A stretch of DNA of 64,000 nt, from assembly GCA_964487255.1 (NCBI GenBank), contig CAZAQV010000006.1, positions 62,001-126,000 on the forward strand, in the 5' to 3' direction. Shown one piece after another: positions 18,841-27,029 of the stretch; within the stretch, counting starts at the first letter, position 1; every line of letters begins with the position of its first letter. This DNA is from CAZAQV01 sp964487255. GTDB lineage: Bacteria; Myxococcota_A; Polyangia; Polyangiales; CAZAQV01. The notes below the pieces were generated by a model that saw only the letters and a list, made by a program, of their open reading frames with translations, did not search any database and was not told the origin of the DNA. Both the position numbers and the translations under genes were made by a program.

Positions 18841-20616
18841 ATGACAGAACTACAATCCGAAAAGGCCAACCCCAAAAGCTTCGCGGCGCTCTTCGAAGAG
18901 TCGATTGCAAAAGCTGACGAACTGGAAGAGGGGAAGGTCATCAAAGGTCGCGTCGTCAACATTGGAAAAGACGCGGTCATCGTCGACATCGGCTACAAAT
19001 CTGAAGGCATCGTTGACAAAAGCGAATTCGAGAATGCCACCGGCGACGTTGAGGTCAACGTCGGCGATGAAGTGGAAGTGCTCGTCGAAGCAAAAGAAAC
19101 AGAAGAAGGTCTCATCAAGATTTCCAAGAAGGAAGCAGACCGACTACGCGTATGGGACGAGGTCTCCGCTGCGTGCGAGCGCGACGAACTCGTCGAGGGA
19201 ACAATCAACAAACGTATCAAAGGTGGACTCGAGGTCACCATCAGCGGTGGCGTGCGAGCGTTTCTTCCCGGGTCACAGGTCGATATCCGTCCCGTGCGAA
19301 ACCTCGATAAGTTTCTAGGCCAGTCCTACAAGTTCAAGGTAATTAAGTTCAACCCAAAGCGGAGCAATATCGTCCTTTCGCGCCGCGCACTGCTTGAGCA
19401 GGAGCGCGACAATCTCAAAGAGCAGACCCTCGAAACGCTCGAGGAAGGTTCGCTCGTCAAGGGTACCATCAAGAACCTCACCGAGTACGGTGCATTCGTG
19501 GACCTCGGTGGAATTGACGGTCTGCTTCACATCACGGACATGAGCTGGGGTCGGGTGAGTCACCCTTCCGAGCTCTTCAATGTCGGTGATGAAGTCAATG
19601 TTAAGGTGCTCAAGTACAGCCCCGATGCAGAGCGAGTCTCGCTGGGTCTCAAGCAGATCACGGAAGACCCGTGGAACAATGTCTTCGAGAGCTACCCAAT
19701 GGGCAGCAAGGTCAGTGGCAAAGTTGTATCGCTTACCGACTACGGCGCGTTCGTCGAAATGGAAACGGGCGTGGAAGGCCTCGTCCACATCTCAGAGATG
19801 TCTTGGCAAAAGCCGAAGCACCCCTCCAAGGTGCTCAGCATTGGCCAAGAAGTCGAATGCCTAGTCCTCGATGTTGATGCGCAGAACAAGCGCATCAGCC
19901 TTGGCCTCAAGCAACTCGAGCCCGACCCGTGGATCACGTTCTCGCAGAAGTACAACCCCGGCGACATCATTCGCGGCCTCGTGCGCAGCATCACTGAGTA
20001 CGGTGTGTTCGTCGAGATCGAAGAGGGCGTGGACGGCATGGTCCATAAGTCGGACCTTTCCTGGGCGCAGCGTATCGCAAACCCTGCGGACCTGTACCAA
20101 AAAGGCGACGAGGTCGAGGCCATCATTCTTTCCATCAACCACGATGAGAAGAAGGTGAGTCTTGGTATCAAGCAACTGTACGATGATCCGTGGACGCACA
20201 TTCCGCAGAAGTATTCGGAAGGTTCGGTCATCGAGGTCAGAATCGTATCGCTGGCCGAATACGGCGCGTTTGCAGAGATCGAGCCTGGCGTCGAGGCTCT
20301 CATTCCCAAGTCCGAGATGGCGCATGAGTTTGTCGAAGACCCGAGCAAGTACGTCACGGTTGGGCAGTCCACCAAAGCGGAAATCATCGCGATCGATGCC
20401 GGTGACCGGAAGATCACCCTGTCGATCAAAGACGCGGCGGACCGCGAGTTCGATGCTGAGGCAGTTGCATTCCAACAGCAGCAGCAGAAGGCAACCGAAG
20501 GCCGACGCATCGGTCCGAGCGGGACGGCAGGCGCCACCTTGGGTGACGTCCTCGCGGCCAAGCTCGGCAATGTGGTCTCGAGCAACGAAGACAAGTCGGA
20601 CGACGCAGACAGCTAG
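18841..20616 (+). CDS. rpsA: 30S ribosomal protein S1
   Basis: A 591-residue RNA-binding protein that helps mRNA dock on the 30S subunit. Six S1 (OB-fold) repeats can be read. Two divergent N-terminal ones bind the ribosome (GKVIKGRVVNIGKDAVIVDI and EGTINKRIKGGLEVTISGG). Four canonical ones (for example GTIKNLTEYGAFVDLGGIDG and GKVVSLTDYGAFVEMETG) are each followed by a SLGLKQ-type strand. The C-terminal Gln-rich and acidic tail is poorly conserved. The gene starts at ATG 18841 without a Shine-Dalgarno sequence and after a structured leader. It ends at a strong intrinsic terminator. Confidence 0.96.
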   Translation: MTELQSEKANPKSFAALFEESIAKADELEEGKVIKGRVVNIGKDAVIVDIGYKSEGIVDKSEFENATGDVEVNVGDEVEVLVEAKETEEGLIKISKKEADRLRVWDEVSAACERDELVEGTINKRIKGGLEVTISGGVRAFLPGSQVDIRPVRNLDKFLGQSYKFKVIKFNPKRSNIVLSRRALLEQERDNLKEQTLETLEEGSLVKGTIKNLTEYGAFVDLGGIDGLLHITDMSWGRVSHPSELFNVGDEVNVKVLKYSPDAERVSLGLKQITEDPWNNVFESYPMGSKVSGKVVSLTDYGAFVEMETGVEGLVHISEMSWQKPKHPSKVLSIGQEVECLVLDVDAQNKRISLGLKQLEPDPWITFSQKYNPGDIIRGLVRSITEYGVFVEIEEGVDGMVHKSDLSWAQRIANPADLYQKGDEVEAIILSINHDEKKVSLGIKQLYDDPWTHIPQKYSEGSVIEVRIVSLAEYGAFAEIEPGVEALIPKSEMAHEFVEDPSKYVTVGQSTKAEIIAIDAGDRKITLSIKDAADREFDAEAVAFQQQQQKATEGRRIGPSGTAGATLGDVLAAKLGNVVSSNEDKSDDADS

Positions 20617-20642
20617 TTCAACCAAAAGAAACGCCTGACAAG

Positions 20643-20673
20643 CGCCGACTCAGTTCCACTGGGTCGGCGTTTT
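20643..20673 (+). terminator. Intrinsic terminator of rpsA
   Basis: An 11-bp stem (CGCCGACTCAG with CTGGGTCGGCG, one G-T pair), loop TTCCA, followed directly by TTTT, 27 bp after the rpsA stop. Confidence 0.85.
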
Positions 20674-20739
20674 GCGTTGCGGATTACCCTCCACTGCACC
20701 TCTCGTGCTATTCGTGGAACGCGAGCAGGTAACACGGCA

Positions 20740-22041
20740 ATGGATCTCCCTCCCAGCGGCCCCGGTTCAAAACGACGGCGCACCATCTTTTTCGTGGTGT
20801 GTGGTCTGGTCGTGCTGCTTGTCGTGTACCTCGGACGTGGCGTGCTGTTGCCCTTCCTACTCGCCATCGTGGTCGCCTACGTGCTTGCACCTTTGGTCCG
20901 CGCCCTCGAACGCTACGGTCCCCGCTGGGCAGCGGTACTAAGCCTCTACGCCGTGCTCGTTGGCATGCTTAGCCTGCTGTCCGTCGTCGCCGTGCCCCGC
21001 ATCGCTGCCGAGTTCGAGAAGCTCGCGCAAGAGGCTCCGCGCGCAGTTGCCCGAGCCCGTACAGAGTGGATCCCCTGGGTCACAGGTCGCCTCGAACTCG
21101 CGATGGAAGGCTACGGCCACCAAGTTGACGATCACAAAGAGGCCAGCCCTGAAGATCAGGCCGCTGGCGTGGACTTGGGTCACGATGGCCTGCGCATCGT
21201 TCCAGACGGCGCCGGCGGCTACCTCGTGGCACTCCCTCCAGAGGGCCTTCGGGTCATCGAACGTGGCGATGGCGTGTACCGCATTACCACGACGCACAAG
21301 AAGGCTCCCAACCCGACGCTCATCGAGGACATTGAAGAGGCCATCAGCGGCGTCCTCGACAACACCCAGTCCCATGCCGTGGCGCTGTTTCGTACGGCCC
21401 AGCAGTTTGTCGCAGCCGTCGTAAAAGGAGTGTTTACCTTCGTGATTACGCTGATGCTTTCGGCCTACTTACTGGCCACCAGCGACAGGATTTTTGCGTT
21501 CTTTCGCAAACTCGTACGTCAGGACCGACAGGAAAGTTTCGACCGGCTGTTGGCGATGATCGATCGTGGGCTATCCGGCGTCGTCCGAGGGCAGCTACTA
21601 ATCGCACTGCTCAATGGCTTTCTTTCAGGTGTCGCGTTCTTCATTCTCGACTTGCGCTACTGGCCGATTCTCACCGTCATCGCGACCGTTCTCAGCATCA
21701 TCCCTATTTTTGGCGCTATCATCAGTTCCGTTCCGGCTGTCTTCGTCGCGCTGGAGCAGGGCTTGGTGACCGCGCTCATCACGCTGGGCGTCATCGTTGG
21801 CGTTCATCAGCTCGAAGCCAACCTGTTTAACCCCAAGATCATGGGCGATGCTGCGCGCGTACACCCCGTACTGGTTGTGTTTGCGTTGCTCGCGGGTGAG
21901 CACATGTTCGGAATCGCGGGCGCACTCCTCGCCGTGCCTGTGCTGAGCATTGTACAGTCGTTGTTCTTCTACTATCGCGAGCAGGCGCTTGGCCTCACCG
22001 TGCCACCGCTTTCCGAGCCGCCGCCCAAGATGTCCACGTAG
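20740..22041 (+). CDS. AI-2E family (PerM/YhhT-like) membrane permease
   Basis: A 433-residue polytopic membrane protein. It has paired N-terminal helices (FFVVCGLVVLLVVYLGRGVLL and FLLAIVVAYVLAPLVRALE), a third helix, a soluble insert of about 150 residues, and four to five C-terminal helices. The family block LIALLNGFLSGVAFFILDLRYWPILTVIATVLSIIPIFG is clear, as is GVHQLEANLFNPKIMG. Members were first linked to autoinducer-2 export, but many act as ion or solute transporters, so the substrate is open. The frame opens at 20677, but ATG 20740 gives the usual short basic N-terminus. It follows the rpsA terminator and faces secG, with 26 bp between stops. Confidence 0.88.
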   Translation: MDLPPSGPGSKRRRTIFFVVCGLVVLLVVYLGRGVLLPFLLAIVVAYVLAPLVRALERYGPRWAAVLSLYAVLVGMLSLLSVVAVPRIAAEFEKLAQEAPRAVARARTEWIPWVTGRLELAMEGYGHQVDDHKEASPEDQAAGVDLGHDGLRIVPDGAGGYLVALPPEGLRVIERGDGVYRITTTHKKAPNPTLIEDIEEAISGVLDNTQSHAVALFRTAQQFVAAVVKGVFTFVITLMLSAYLLATSDRIFAFFRKLVRQDRQESFDRLLAMIDRGLSGVVRGQLLIALLNGFLSGVAFFILDLRYWPILTVIATVLSIIPIFGAIISSVPAVFVALEQGLVTALITLGVIVGVHQLEANLFNPKIMGDAARVHPVLVVFALLAGEHMFGIAGALLAVPVLSIVQSLFFYYREQALGLTVPPLSEPPPKMST

Positions 22042-22067
22042 CTCCGAGGGCTAGCGCCGCGACGAGT

Positions 22068-22508
22068 CTATTCGGGAGCAGGTGCTTCGCTTGGCTCTGT
22101 GGGCGCAGACTCTGCAGGAGCGGGCTCTTCGACGGCCTCGACGGGAGCGGGCTCTTCGACGGCCTCGACGGGAGCGGGCTCTTCGACGGTCTCACTCGCT
22201 TCGCTCGCGGCTTCGCCGATCTCGGGCGGGGTCTCGTCCGCAATCTTCTGATCGATGGCCTTGTCGACCGCCTCGTCACCCGTTGAAGAACGATAGGCAA
22301 GGACCGCGGACAGGATCATGAAGAGCGCTGCACAGACAGCCGTCATGCGACTAAGGAAGTTACCGGCTCCGGCACCGCCGAAAACCGTATTGCTACCGCC
22401 CCCGCCACCCAGGGCTCCGAGGCCACCGCCTTTGCCGGACTGCAGAAGCACCACGGCGATAAGAAAGAGGCAAACCAATACGAAAATGATGTGCAGAAAG
22501 GTGTCCAT
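22068..22508 (-). CDS. secG: Preprotein translocase subunit SecG with acidic repeat tail
   Basis: The small inner-membrane subunit of the SecYEG channel, 146 residues. Two helices (HIIFVLVCLFLIAVVLLQ and AVCAALFMILSAVLAY) flank the family loop QSGKGGGLGALGGGGGSNTVFGG. The usual protein ends soon after helix 2. Here about 60 extra residues follow, rich in Glu, Pro and Ala, with tandem VEEPAPVEA units encoded by a 27-bp repeat. The gene lies 43 bp downstream of tpiA on the same strand, completing a gap-pgk-tpiA-secG order that is common in bacteria. The tail is likely cytoplasmic or periplasmic low-complexity sequence of unknown use. Confidence 0.93.
   Translation of the reverse strand: MDTFLHIIFVLVCLFLIAVVLLQSGKGGGLGALGGGGGSNTVFGGAGAGNFLSRMTAVCAALFMILSAVLAYRSSTGDEAVDKAIDQKIADETPPEIGEAASEASETVEEPAPVEAVEEPAPVEAVEEPAPAESAPTEPSEAPAPE
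22108..22196 (-). repeat. 27-bp tandem repeat in the secG tail
   Basis: About three near-identical copies of a 27-bp unit (containing GGAGCGGGCTCTTCGACGG on the plus strand) encode VEEPAPVEA on the minus strand. The outer copies diverge slightly. The array is in frame, so copy-number change would lengthen or shorten the SecG tail by nine residues. Confidence 0.85.
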
Positions 22509-22551
22509 CTCGAGGCGCGCAGCCTAGAACCTATCGCCTTTTCGCGCCAGG

Positions 22552-23313
22552 TTAGTTGCCCGCAGCGGCGATAATAGCGAGAAAAGACTCAGCTTTTAGG
22601 GACGCGCCACCCACCAAGGCGCCATCGATATCGGTCCGAGCAAGAAGTTCTGCTGCATTTTCAGGCTTCACGCTGCCCCCGTAGAGGATGCGAACGGAGT
22701 CGGCGAGCTCCGCGCTCAGCTCTTTGGATACCCAAGCGCGGATGGCCTGGTGAACTTCCTGCGCGTCGGATGGGGACGCTGTGCGACCGGTACCGATGGC
22801 CCAGACAGGCTCGTAGGCGATGACCAAAGAGGCGAGGGTGTCCGCAGACAGGTCGCCAATCGCGCCCGCTAGCTGGCCCAGTACCACACTTTCGGTGGAG
22901 CCGCTCTCGCGCTCTTCAAGCGTCTCGCCGATGCAAAGCACGGGAACCATGCCTGCCTCCAGTAACGCCTTTAACTTGAGGTGGACGCCCTCGTCGGTTT
23001 CACCGAAGAGTTGCCGTCGCTCGGAGTGACCAATAATGCAGCCCGCACAGCCAGCATCTTTGAGTAGTGGAGGACTAATCTCACCAGTGAATGCACCGCT
23101 ACTTTCTTGATAGCAGTTCTGGCCGAGCATCATTACCGAGTCGCCTCCGAGGCCGTCCTTGACCTCAGAGAACGCGGTCGCGACGGGGGCAATTGCGACC
23201 TCGACGCCTGTTGACGCACCCCGCGCACCGTTTTTCACAGCGACCGCAAGTTCGCGCGCCGCCCTTCGATCGAGGTTGAGCTTCCAGTTTCCTGCGATCA
23301 GCTTCTTTCTCAC
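22552..23313 (-). CDS. tpiA: Triosephosphate isomerase
   Basis: A 253-residue TIM-barrel enzyme that interconverts dihydroxyacetone phosphate and glyceraldehyde-3-phosphate. The catalytic residues are Lys in IAGNWKLN, His in IIGHSERR, and Glu in AYEPVWAIGTG. The phosphate-binding ILYGGSVKPENA and GALVGGASL follow. Two GTG starts are possible: 23322 overlaps the pgk stop (GTGA), while 23313 gives the family opening RKKLIAGNWK and has AAGGTGA five bases upstream, so it is preferred. It sits in the gap-pgk-tpiA-secG operon. Complete. Confidence 0.95.
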   Translation of the reverse strand: MRKKLIAGNWKLNLDRRAARELAVAVKNGARGASTGVEVAIAPVATAFSEVKDGLGGDSVMMLGQNCYQESSGAFTGEISPPLLKDAGCAGCIIGHSERRQLFGETDEGVHLKLKALLEAGMVPVLCIGETLEERESGSTESVVLGQLAGAIGDLSADTLASLVIAYEPVWAIGTGRTASPSDAQEVHQAIRAWVSKELSAELADSVRILYGGSVKPENAAELLARTDIDGALVGGASLKAESFLAIIAAAGN

Positions 23314-23318
23314 GATAT

Positions 23319-24515
23319 TCACCTTTTCCCGCGAAGAACTTCAACACCCGGCAGGGTCTTGCCCTCGAGCAACTCGAGCGAAGCACCACCGCCTGTAGAG
23401 ATGTGGTCGAACGCCGACGCCAGGCCGGCTTGGTTAATCGCCGCAACGCTATCTCCACCTCCTACAACAGAGAAGCTTTCACTCGCCGCGACGGCCTGAG
23501 CGACCGCCCGCGTGCCAGCCGCGAAGGACTCGTTTTCAAAGAGGCCCATCGGACCGTTCCAGAAGACGGTTTTGGCAGACGACACCGCCTCCGCGTAGCG
23601 CTTTTCCGAGTCAGGGCCGATGTCGAGCGCCATTGCGTCGCCCGGAATCGAATCAACAGGCACCACATCGGCACTCGTCGCGTCGATCGAGGTCGCCACG
23701 CGCACGTCTACAGGCAATACAACTTCCACGTTGCGCTGCTCCGCTTTGCGCAAGAGGGTCCTTGCTAGCGCGACTTTGTCTTGCTCAGCAAGGCTCTTGC
23801 CGACACTGTGTCCTTGCGCAAGTATGAACGTATTGGCCATCGCGCCGCCGATCACAAGCACGTCAATCGGCGCCAGCAGTGCTTCGATGACGCCAATCTT
23901 GTCCGAGACTTTCGCGCCACCAAGGATGGCTGCAAACGGATGCTCGACAGCGGATTGCTCCGTCGAAACCATGCGACCGAGCACCTCCAGCTCTCGCTCG
24001 AGCAGCATGCCCGGAGCGCATACGTCAACCAGCGCTGGAACTCCGACAACCGAGGCGTGTGCGCGATGAGCAGCTCCGAAGGCATCGTTGATGTAGACGT
24101 CGATTCCGTGCGCCAGTTCTTCGGCAAACGTCTTGTCATTGGCTTTCTCGCCGGGATGAAAGCGTAGGTTCTCAAGCACAGCGATTTGACCGTCGCGCAG
24201 GTCGGAGACGACCTTCCGCGCGCCACTACCGATGCAGTCGTCCGTGAGTCGTACCTCGCGATCCAAAAGTCCCGCCAGGTGCTCGGCTGCGGGCAAAAGC
24301 GAAAGCGCGTCGTCGCGCTTCCCCTTGGGACGCCCCAGATGCGACGCAAGTACGATTCTGGCGCCCCGCTCGATGAGATGCTCAATCGTCGGAAGTGCGG
24401 CACGAATTCGCGTATCGTCCGTCACTTCACCGTCTTTGAGGGGTACGTTGAAGTCGACGCGCACGAACACGTACCGACTTTCGAGCTCGAGTTGCTCGAT
24501 TGCGCTGTTTGACAC
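23319..24515 (-). CDS. pgk: Phosphoglycerate kinase
   Basis: A 398-residue glycolytic kinase that makes ATP from 1,3-bisphosphoglycerate. Clear landmarks are YVFVRVDFNVPLKDG at the N-terminus, VLASHLGRPKGKRD, AILGGAKVSDKIGVIEAL, NGPMGLFENESFAAGT and VVGGGDSVAAI. The frame extends upstream into gap, but GTG 24515, two bases after the gap stop, matches the family N-terminus. It overlaps or nearly abuts tpiA. Normal length, no missing motifs. Cotranscribed with gap from the promoter near 25620. Confidence 0.95.
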   Translation of the reverse strand: MSNSAIEQLELESRYVFVRVDFNVPLKDGEVTDDTRIRAALPTIEHLIERGARIVLASHLGRPKGKRDDALSLLPAAEHLAGLLDREVRLTDDCIGSGARKVVSDLRDGQIAVLENLRFHPGEKANDKTFAEELAHGIDVYINDAFGAAHRAHASVVGVPALVDVCAPGMLLERELEVLGRMVSTEQSAVEHPFAAILGGAKVSDKIGVIEALLAPIDVLVIGGAMANTFILAQGHSVGKSLAEQDKVALARTLLRKAEQRNVEVVLPVDVRVATSIDATSADVVPVDSIPGDAMALDIGPDSEKRYAEAVSSAKTVFWNGPMGLFENESFAAGTRAVAQAVAASESFSVVGGGDSVAAINQAGLASAFDHISTGGGASLELLEGKTLPGVEVLRGKR

Positions 24516-24517
24516 CG

Positions 24518-25516
24518 TTAACCCGCGAGCAGCTTTGCGAGCTCGATCATGCGGCTCGAAAAGCCCCATTCGTTGTCGTACCAAGACTGGACCTCCACAA
24601 GGTCACCGCCCACGACCTGAGTGAGCTCCGAATCGACGATCGACGAAAGCGGGTTTCCGATGAAGTCACTCGAAACAAGCTCTTTGGTCTCAAAGCCCAA
24701 AATTCCGCGGAGGAAACCTTCAGATGCGGCCTGGAGCGCACGATTGACGGCATCGCGATCTGTCGTCCTCTTCACGTGCGCTGTCAAACAGGTGATCGAA
24801 ACAGTAGGCGTGGGAACACGGATCGCGCTTCCATCGAGCTTGCCCTTAAGCTCGGGGATGACCAGGCCGATCGCTTTCGCGGCACCCGTCGAAGTCGGTA
24901 CCATGGACATGGCTGCCGCCCGCGCCCGGCGCATGTCGGAGTGGGGCGCATCTAGCAGTCTTTGGTCGGAGGTATAGGAATGAACCGTGACCATGTGGCC
25001 CTTGATGATCTCGAACTCTTGGTGAATCACCTTCACAAGCGGTGCCAAGCAGTTCGTCGTGCACGACGCATTGCTGACGATCTTGTGCTTGTCGAGGTCG
25101 ATCTGATCCGTGTTGATACCCACGCAAAACGTCCCATCGACGTCCTTACCTGGAGCTGAGATGACCACACGGCTCGCTCCAGCCTCAAGGTGCTTTGACG
25201 CGCTCGCTTTGTCGCGAAAACGACCTGTACACTCGAGGACAACGTCCACGCCCAGTTCTTTCCAGGGGAGTTTTTCCGGCACAGGCTCTGCCGTGCAACG
25301 AATCTTCTTACCATCGATAATCAGATGGTCGTCGTCCCAGCTGACGCTCTTATCAAAGCCTCGCTGAACGCTGTCATACGAAAGTAGGTGAGCCAGCGTC
25401 TGGTTGTTGGTCAGATCATTGATGCCGACCAGTTCCAGGCCTGATCCAGCCTCGCTTGCGAGCAACCGGCCAACGCAGCGGCCGATACGCCCAAATCCAT
25501 TAATTGCTATGCGCAT
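24518..25516 (-). CDS. gap: Glyceraldehyde-3-phosphate dehydrogenase
   Basis: A 332-residue NAD(P)-dependent glycolytic dehydrogenase. It starts MRIAINGFGRIGRCVGR (Rossmann glycine motif). The catalytic cysteine lies in SNASCTTNCLAPLVK, followed by the VHSYTSDQRLLD histidine-side segment, and it ends with SWYDNEWGFSSRMIEL. ATG 25516 is supported by GAGGA seven to eight bases upstream. The residue after the first dinucleotide-binding strand region is GINDLTNN; an Asp at this position usually favours NAD. It is the first gene of the glycolytic operon and has its own promoter and a leader hairpin. Confidence 0.96.
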   Translation of the reverse strand: MRIAINGFGRIGRCVGRLLASEAGSGLELVGINDLTNNQTLAHLLSYDSVQRGFDKSVSWDDDHLIIDGKKIRCTAEPVPEKLPWKELGVDVVLECTGRFRDKASASKHLEAGASRVVISAPGKDVDGTFCVGINTDQIDLDKHKIVSNASCTTNCLAPLVKVIHQEFEIIKGHMVTVHSYTSDQRLLDAPHSDMRRARAAAMSMVPTSTGAAKAIGLVIPELKGKLDGSAIRVPTPTVSITCLTAHVKRTTDRDAVNRALQAASEGFLRGILGFETKELVSSDFIGNPLSSIVDSELTQVVGGDLVEVQSWYDNEWGFSSRMIELAKLLAG

Positions 25517-25532
25517 GAGTTGGCTCCTCGTT

Positions 25533-25557
25533 CTCCCCAAACTTGATCTACGGGGAG
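25533..25557 (-). other. Leader hairpin before gap
   Basis: CTCCCC and GGGGAG pair across a 13-nt loop in the gap 5' leader, just upstream of the GAGGA ribosome-binding site. A role in mRNA stability or translation is possible but unproven. Confidence 0.45.
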
Positions 25558-25593
25558 GGCGAGGCTAGCGCCAATCGGGTGGCGCAACTAGCG

Positions 25594-25623
25594 TTTATCC
25601 CACGAATTTGTTTGGCTTTGTAA
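25594..25623 (-). promoter_or_regulatory. Probable promoter of the gap operon
   Basis: On the minus strand, TTACAA and GATAAA are separated by 18 bp. The -35 lies in a tandem TTACAAAG-TCG-TTACAAAG direct repeat (about 25616-25634), which could be a regulator site. The AT-rich stretch contrasts with the surrounding sequence. Confidence 0.5.
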
Positions 25624-25648
25624 CGACTTTGTAAACTCAAGCCAGCCG

Positions 25649-25879
25649 CTACTCGGCGTCCGACCACATTTCTGACGTGACTACATCGAGGAGCTCGCTG
25701 GTGAAACCGACCATCGCTGCACGGTCATAGCCTGCGCATTGAAGCTCCTTGAAGACCGATTTAGCCAATATCCTCAAGGCACGCTTTTGCGCCGATGCGC
25801 TCGGAGCCGATGATGGTCTCTGGGACGATCCGGGTGATTCGCTCGATGCCGCAGTGTGGGCTTGGGGGGTGCTCTCCAT
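25649..25879 (-). CDS. Small protein of unknown function
   Basis: A 76-residue protein upstream of the gap promoter on the same strand. The N-terminal third is Ser/Ala/Pro-rich. The rest, ALRILAKSVFKELQCAGYDRAAMVGFTSELLDVVTSEM, looks like two or three amphipathic helices. GAAGGA seven bases before ATG 25879 is a strong ribosome-binding site, which is the best evidence that it is real. I do not recognise the family, though the compact helical region resembles short conserved proteins of deltaproteobacteria. No membrane segment or catalytic motif is seen. Function unknown. Confidence 0.65.
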   Translation of the reverse strand: MESTPQAHTAASSESPGSSQRPSSAPSASAQKRALRILAKSVFKELQCAGYDRAAMVGFTSELLDVVTSEMWSDAE

Positions 25880-26039
25880 TGCTTGGTCCTTCTACTGGTC
25901 CGGGGAAGAAGCAGGTTTCATGCCCAAGCCAAAACTCCCATGAATTCAAGCCTTACGCGTAAAGCTTTTCGCACTTTTGGGTATCTGGCCGCATAGGCGA
26001 ATTCGCGATTCTTCTTGCAAGCGCGCAGGTGGGAGGTGG

Positions 26040-26315
26040 CTATTGCGCAGACCGCGCCAATTCTTGCACCGAGCGCCCCAGTTGACCGGTGACTCTCCCG
26101 AGAAGATCGGTGCTTTGGCTCCACAGCTGGACCTCGATCTGCAGCGCGAGCAAGTCCTCGAACTGGGCATCACCACGCCGTGCGCGTCTCAATGCGAGTT
26201 CTGCGTTCTGCTCGTAACGTCCTACAGATTCGAGCATTTCACGAAAAGAGCCCGAAGCGCCTCCAGTTGAGTTTGTGTTGGCGTGCTGTCGGGGTTGGAA
26301 GGCATTGATGCGCAT
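26040..26315 (-). CDS. EscI/YscI-like type III secretion inner-rod protein (tentative)
   Basis: A 91-residue protein just downstream of a FliA-like sigma factor gene. After a polar N-terminus, the helix-rich part ends EDLLALQIEVQLWSQSTDLLGRVTGQLGRSVQELARSAQ. This resembles the C-terminus of YscI/EscI/HrpB inner-rod proteins, in which a LLxLQ...E/DL...V...V..L pattern forms the rod helix. The start may instead be GTG 26372, overlapping the sigma stop (GTGA). No other secretion genes lie in this window, so it could belong to a non-flagellar type III-like system encoded elsewhere or be a coincidental helical match. The gene is likely real; the family is a judgement by eye. Confidence 0.5.
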   Translation of the reverse strand: MRINAFQPRQHANTNSTGGASGSFREMLESVGRYEQNAELALRRARRGDAQFEDLLALQIEVQLWSQSTDLLGRVTGQLGRSVQELARSAQ

Positions 26316-26368
26316 GCTGTTACTTCGCCGTGGCGCGAACTTGGTTGCGCATTTTCTTTTTGCGGGCC

Positions 26369-27025
26369 TCACTTGGCCATCGCGGCACGTATGCGCTCGA
26401 GCGCGCGCGAGTGAAGGCGGCTGGCCCAGGACTTGGAGACCCCGAGTTCTTCGCCAACTTCCTCAAGAGAGCGATCCTCAAAGTAAAACCCCTTCACGAG
26501 GGCCTTTTCGCGCTCCGGCAGCTGCTCGACATGCTTACGAATCTGCTCCTTGAGCGACGCGCTCTCAAGTGCCGCATCGCTGCCTTCCTCGGACAGCTTG
26601 TGTGAAGATTCGCTGACCATAAAGGCGGCCGCTGCTTGGAGCAGACCTTGGCCAAGCGCAGAAACCGAGTCGCTCATCCCAGCGATGCCGGGCGGACGCA
26701 CCTCTTCACCCGCCGCTTCGGCGGCGGCATCAGCGCCCGCTGCGGCCCGCAACGAGGTATAGACAGCACGGCTTAGGTTTGACGCCTGTCGGGCGTGGTC
26801 GATGATTGCGCCGCGCACGCGGTAGTACGCGAAGGTCCGAAACGCAGCGCCGCGTTCAGGGTCATAGCGTTTACGCGCTGTGATAAGTCCTTCCATCCCC
26901 GCTGCGACAAACTCGTCTCGCTCACCGATCAAGCGCAAACTGCTGACCGTTCGGTCGACGAGGCGCTCGACAAAATCTTGGTGCTCTTTGATAAATGCAT
27001 CATCGAGGTCGTCGCTGCCCGCCAT
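26369..27025 (-). CDS. Sigma-70 family factor, FliA/WhiG-like
   Basis: A 218-residue alternative sigma factor. The region 2 segment is EFVAAGMEGLITARKRYDPERGAAFRTFAYYRVRGAIIDHAR at about residues 40-85, the FliA/WhiG/SigF type. Region 4 is LPEREKALVKGFYFEDRSLEEVGEELGVSKSWASRLHSRALERIR at the C-terminus. Between them is an Ala/Glu-rich region 3 that is weakly conserved. GTG 27043, overlapping the CNNM stop by 14 bases, is an alternative start. FliA-like factors usually serve flagella or related systems. The neighbouring rod-like protein suggests a secretion link, which is inference. No anti-sigma gene is adjacent. Confidence 0.85.
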   Translation of the reverse strand: MAGSDDLDDAFIKEHQDFVERLVDRTVSSLRLIGERDEFVAAGMEGLITARKRYDPERGAAFRTFAYYRVRGAIIDHARQASNLSRAVYTSLRAAAGADAAAEAAGEEVRPPGIAGMSDSVSALGQGLLQAAAAFMVSESSHKLSEEGSDAALESASLKEQIRKHVEQLPEREKALVKGFYFEDRSLEEVGEELGVSKSWASRLHSRALERIRAAMAK

Positions 27026-27029
27026 GGCA

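Noticed and set aside
22108..22196. Regular repeats in secG as a possible CRISPR array
   Set aside because: The units are directly adjacent without spacers and in frame with the protein, so this is a coding tandem repeat.
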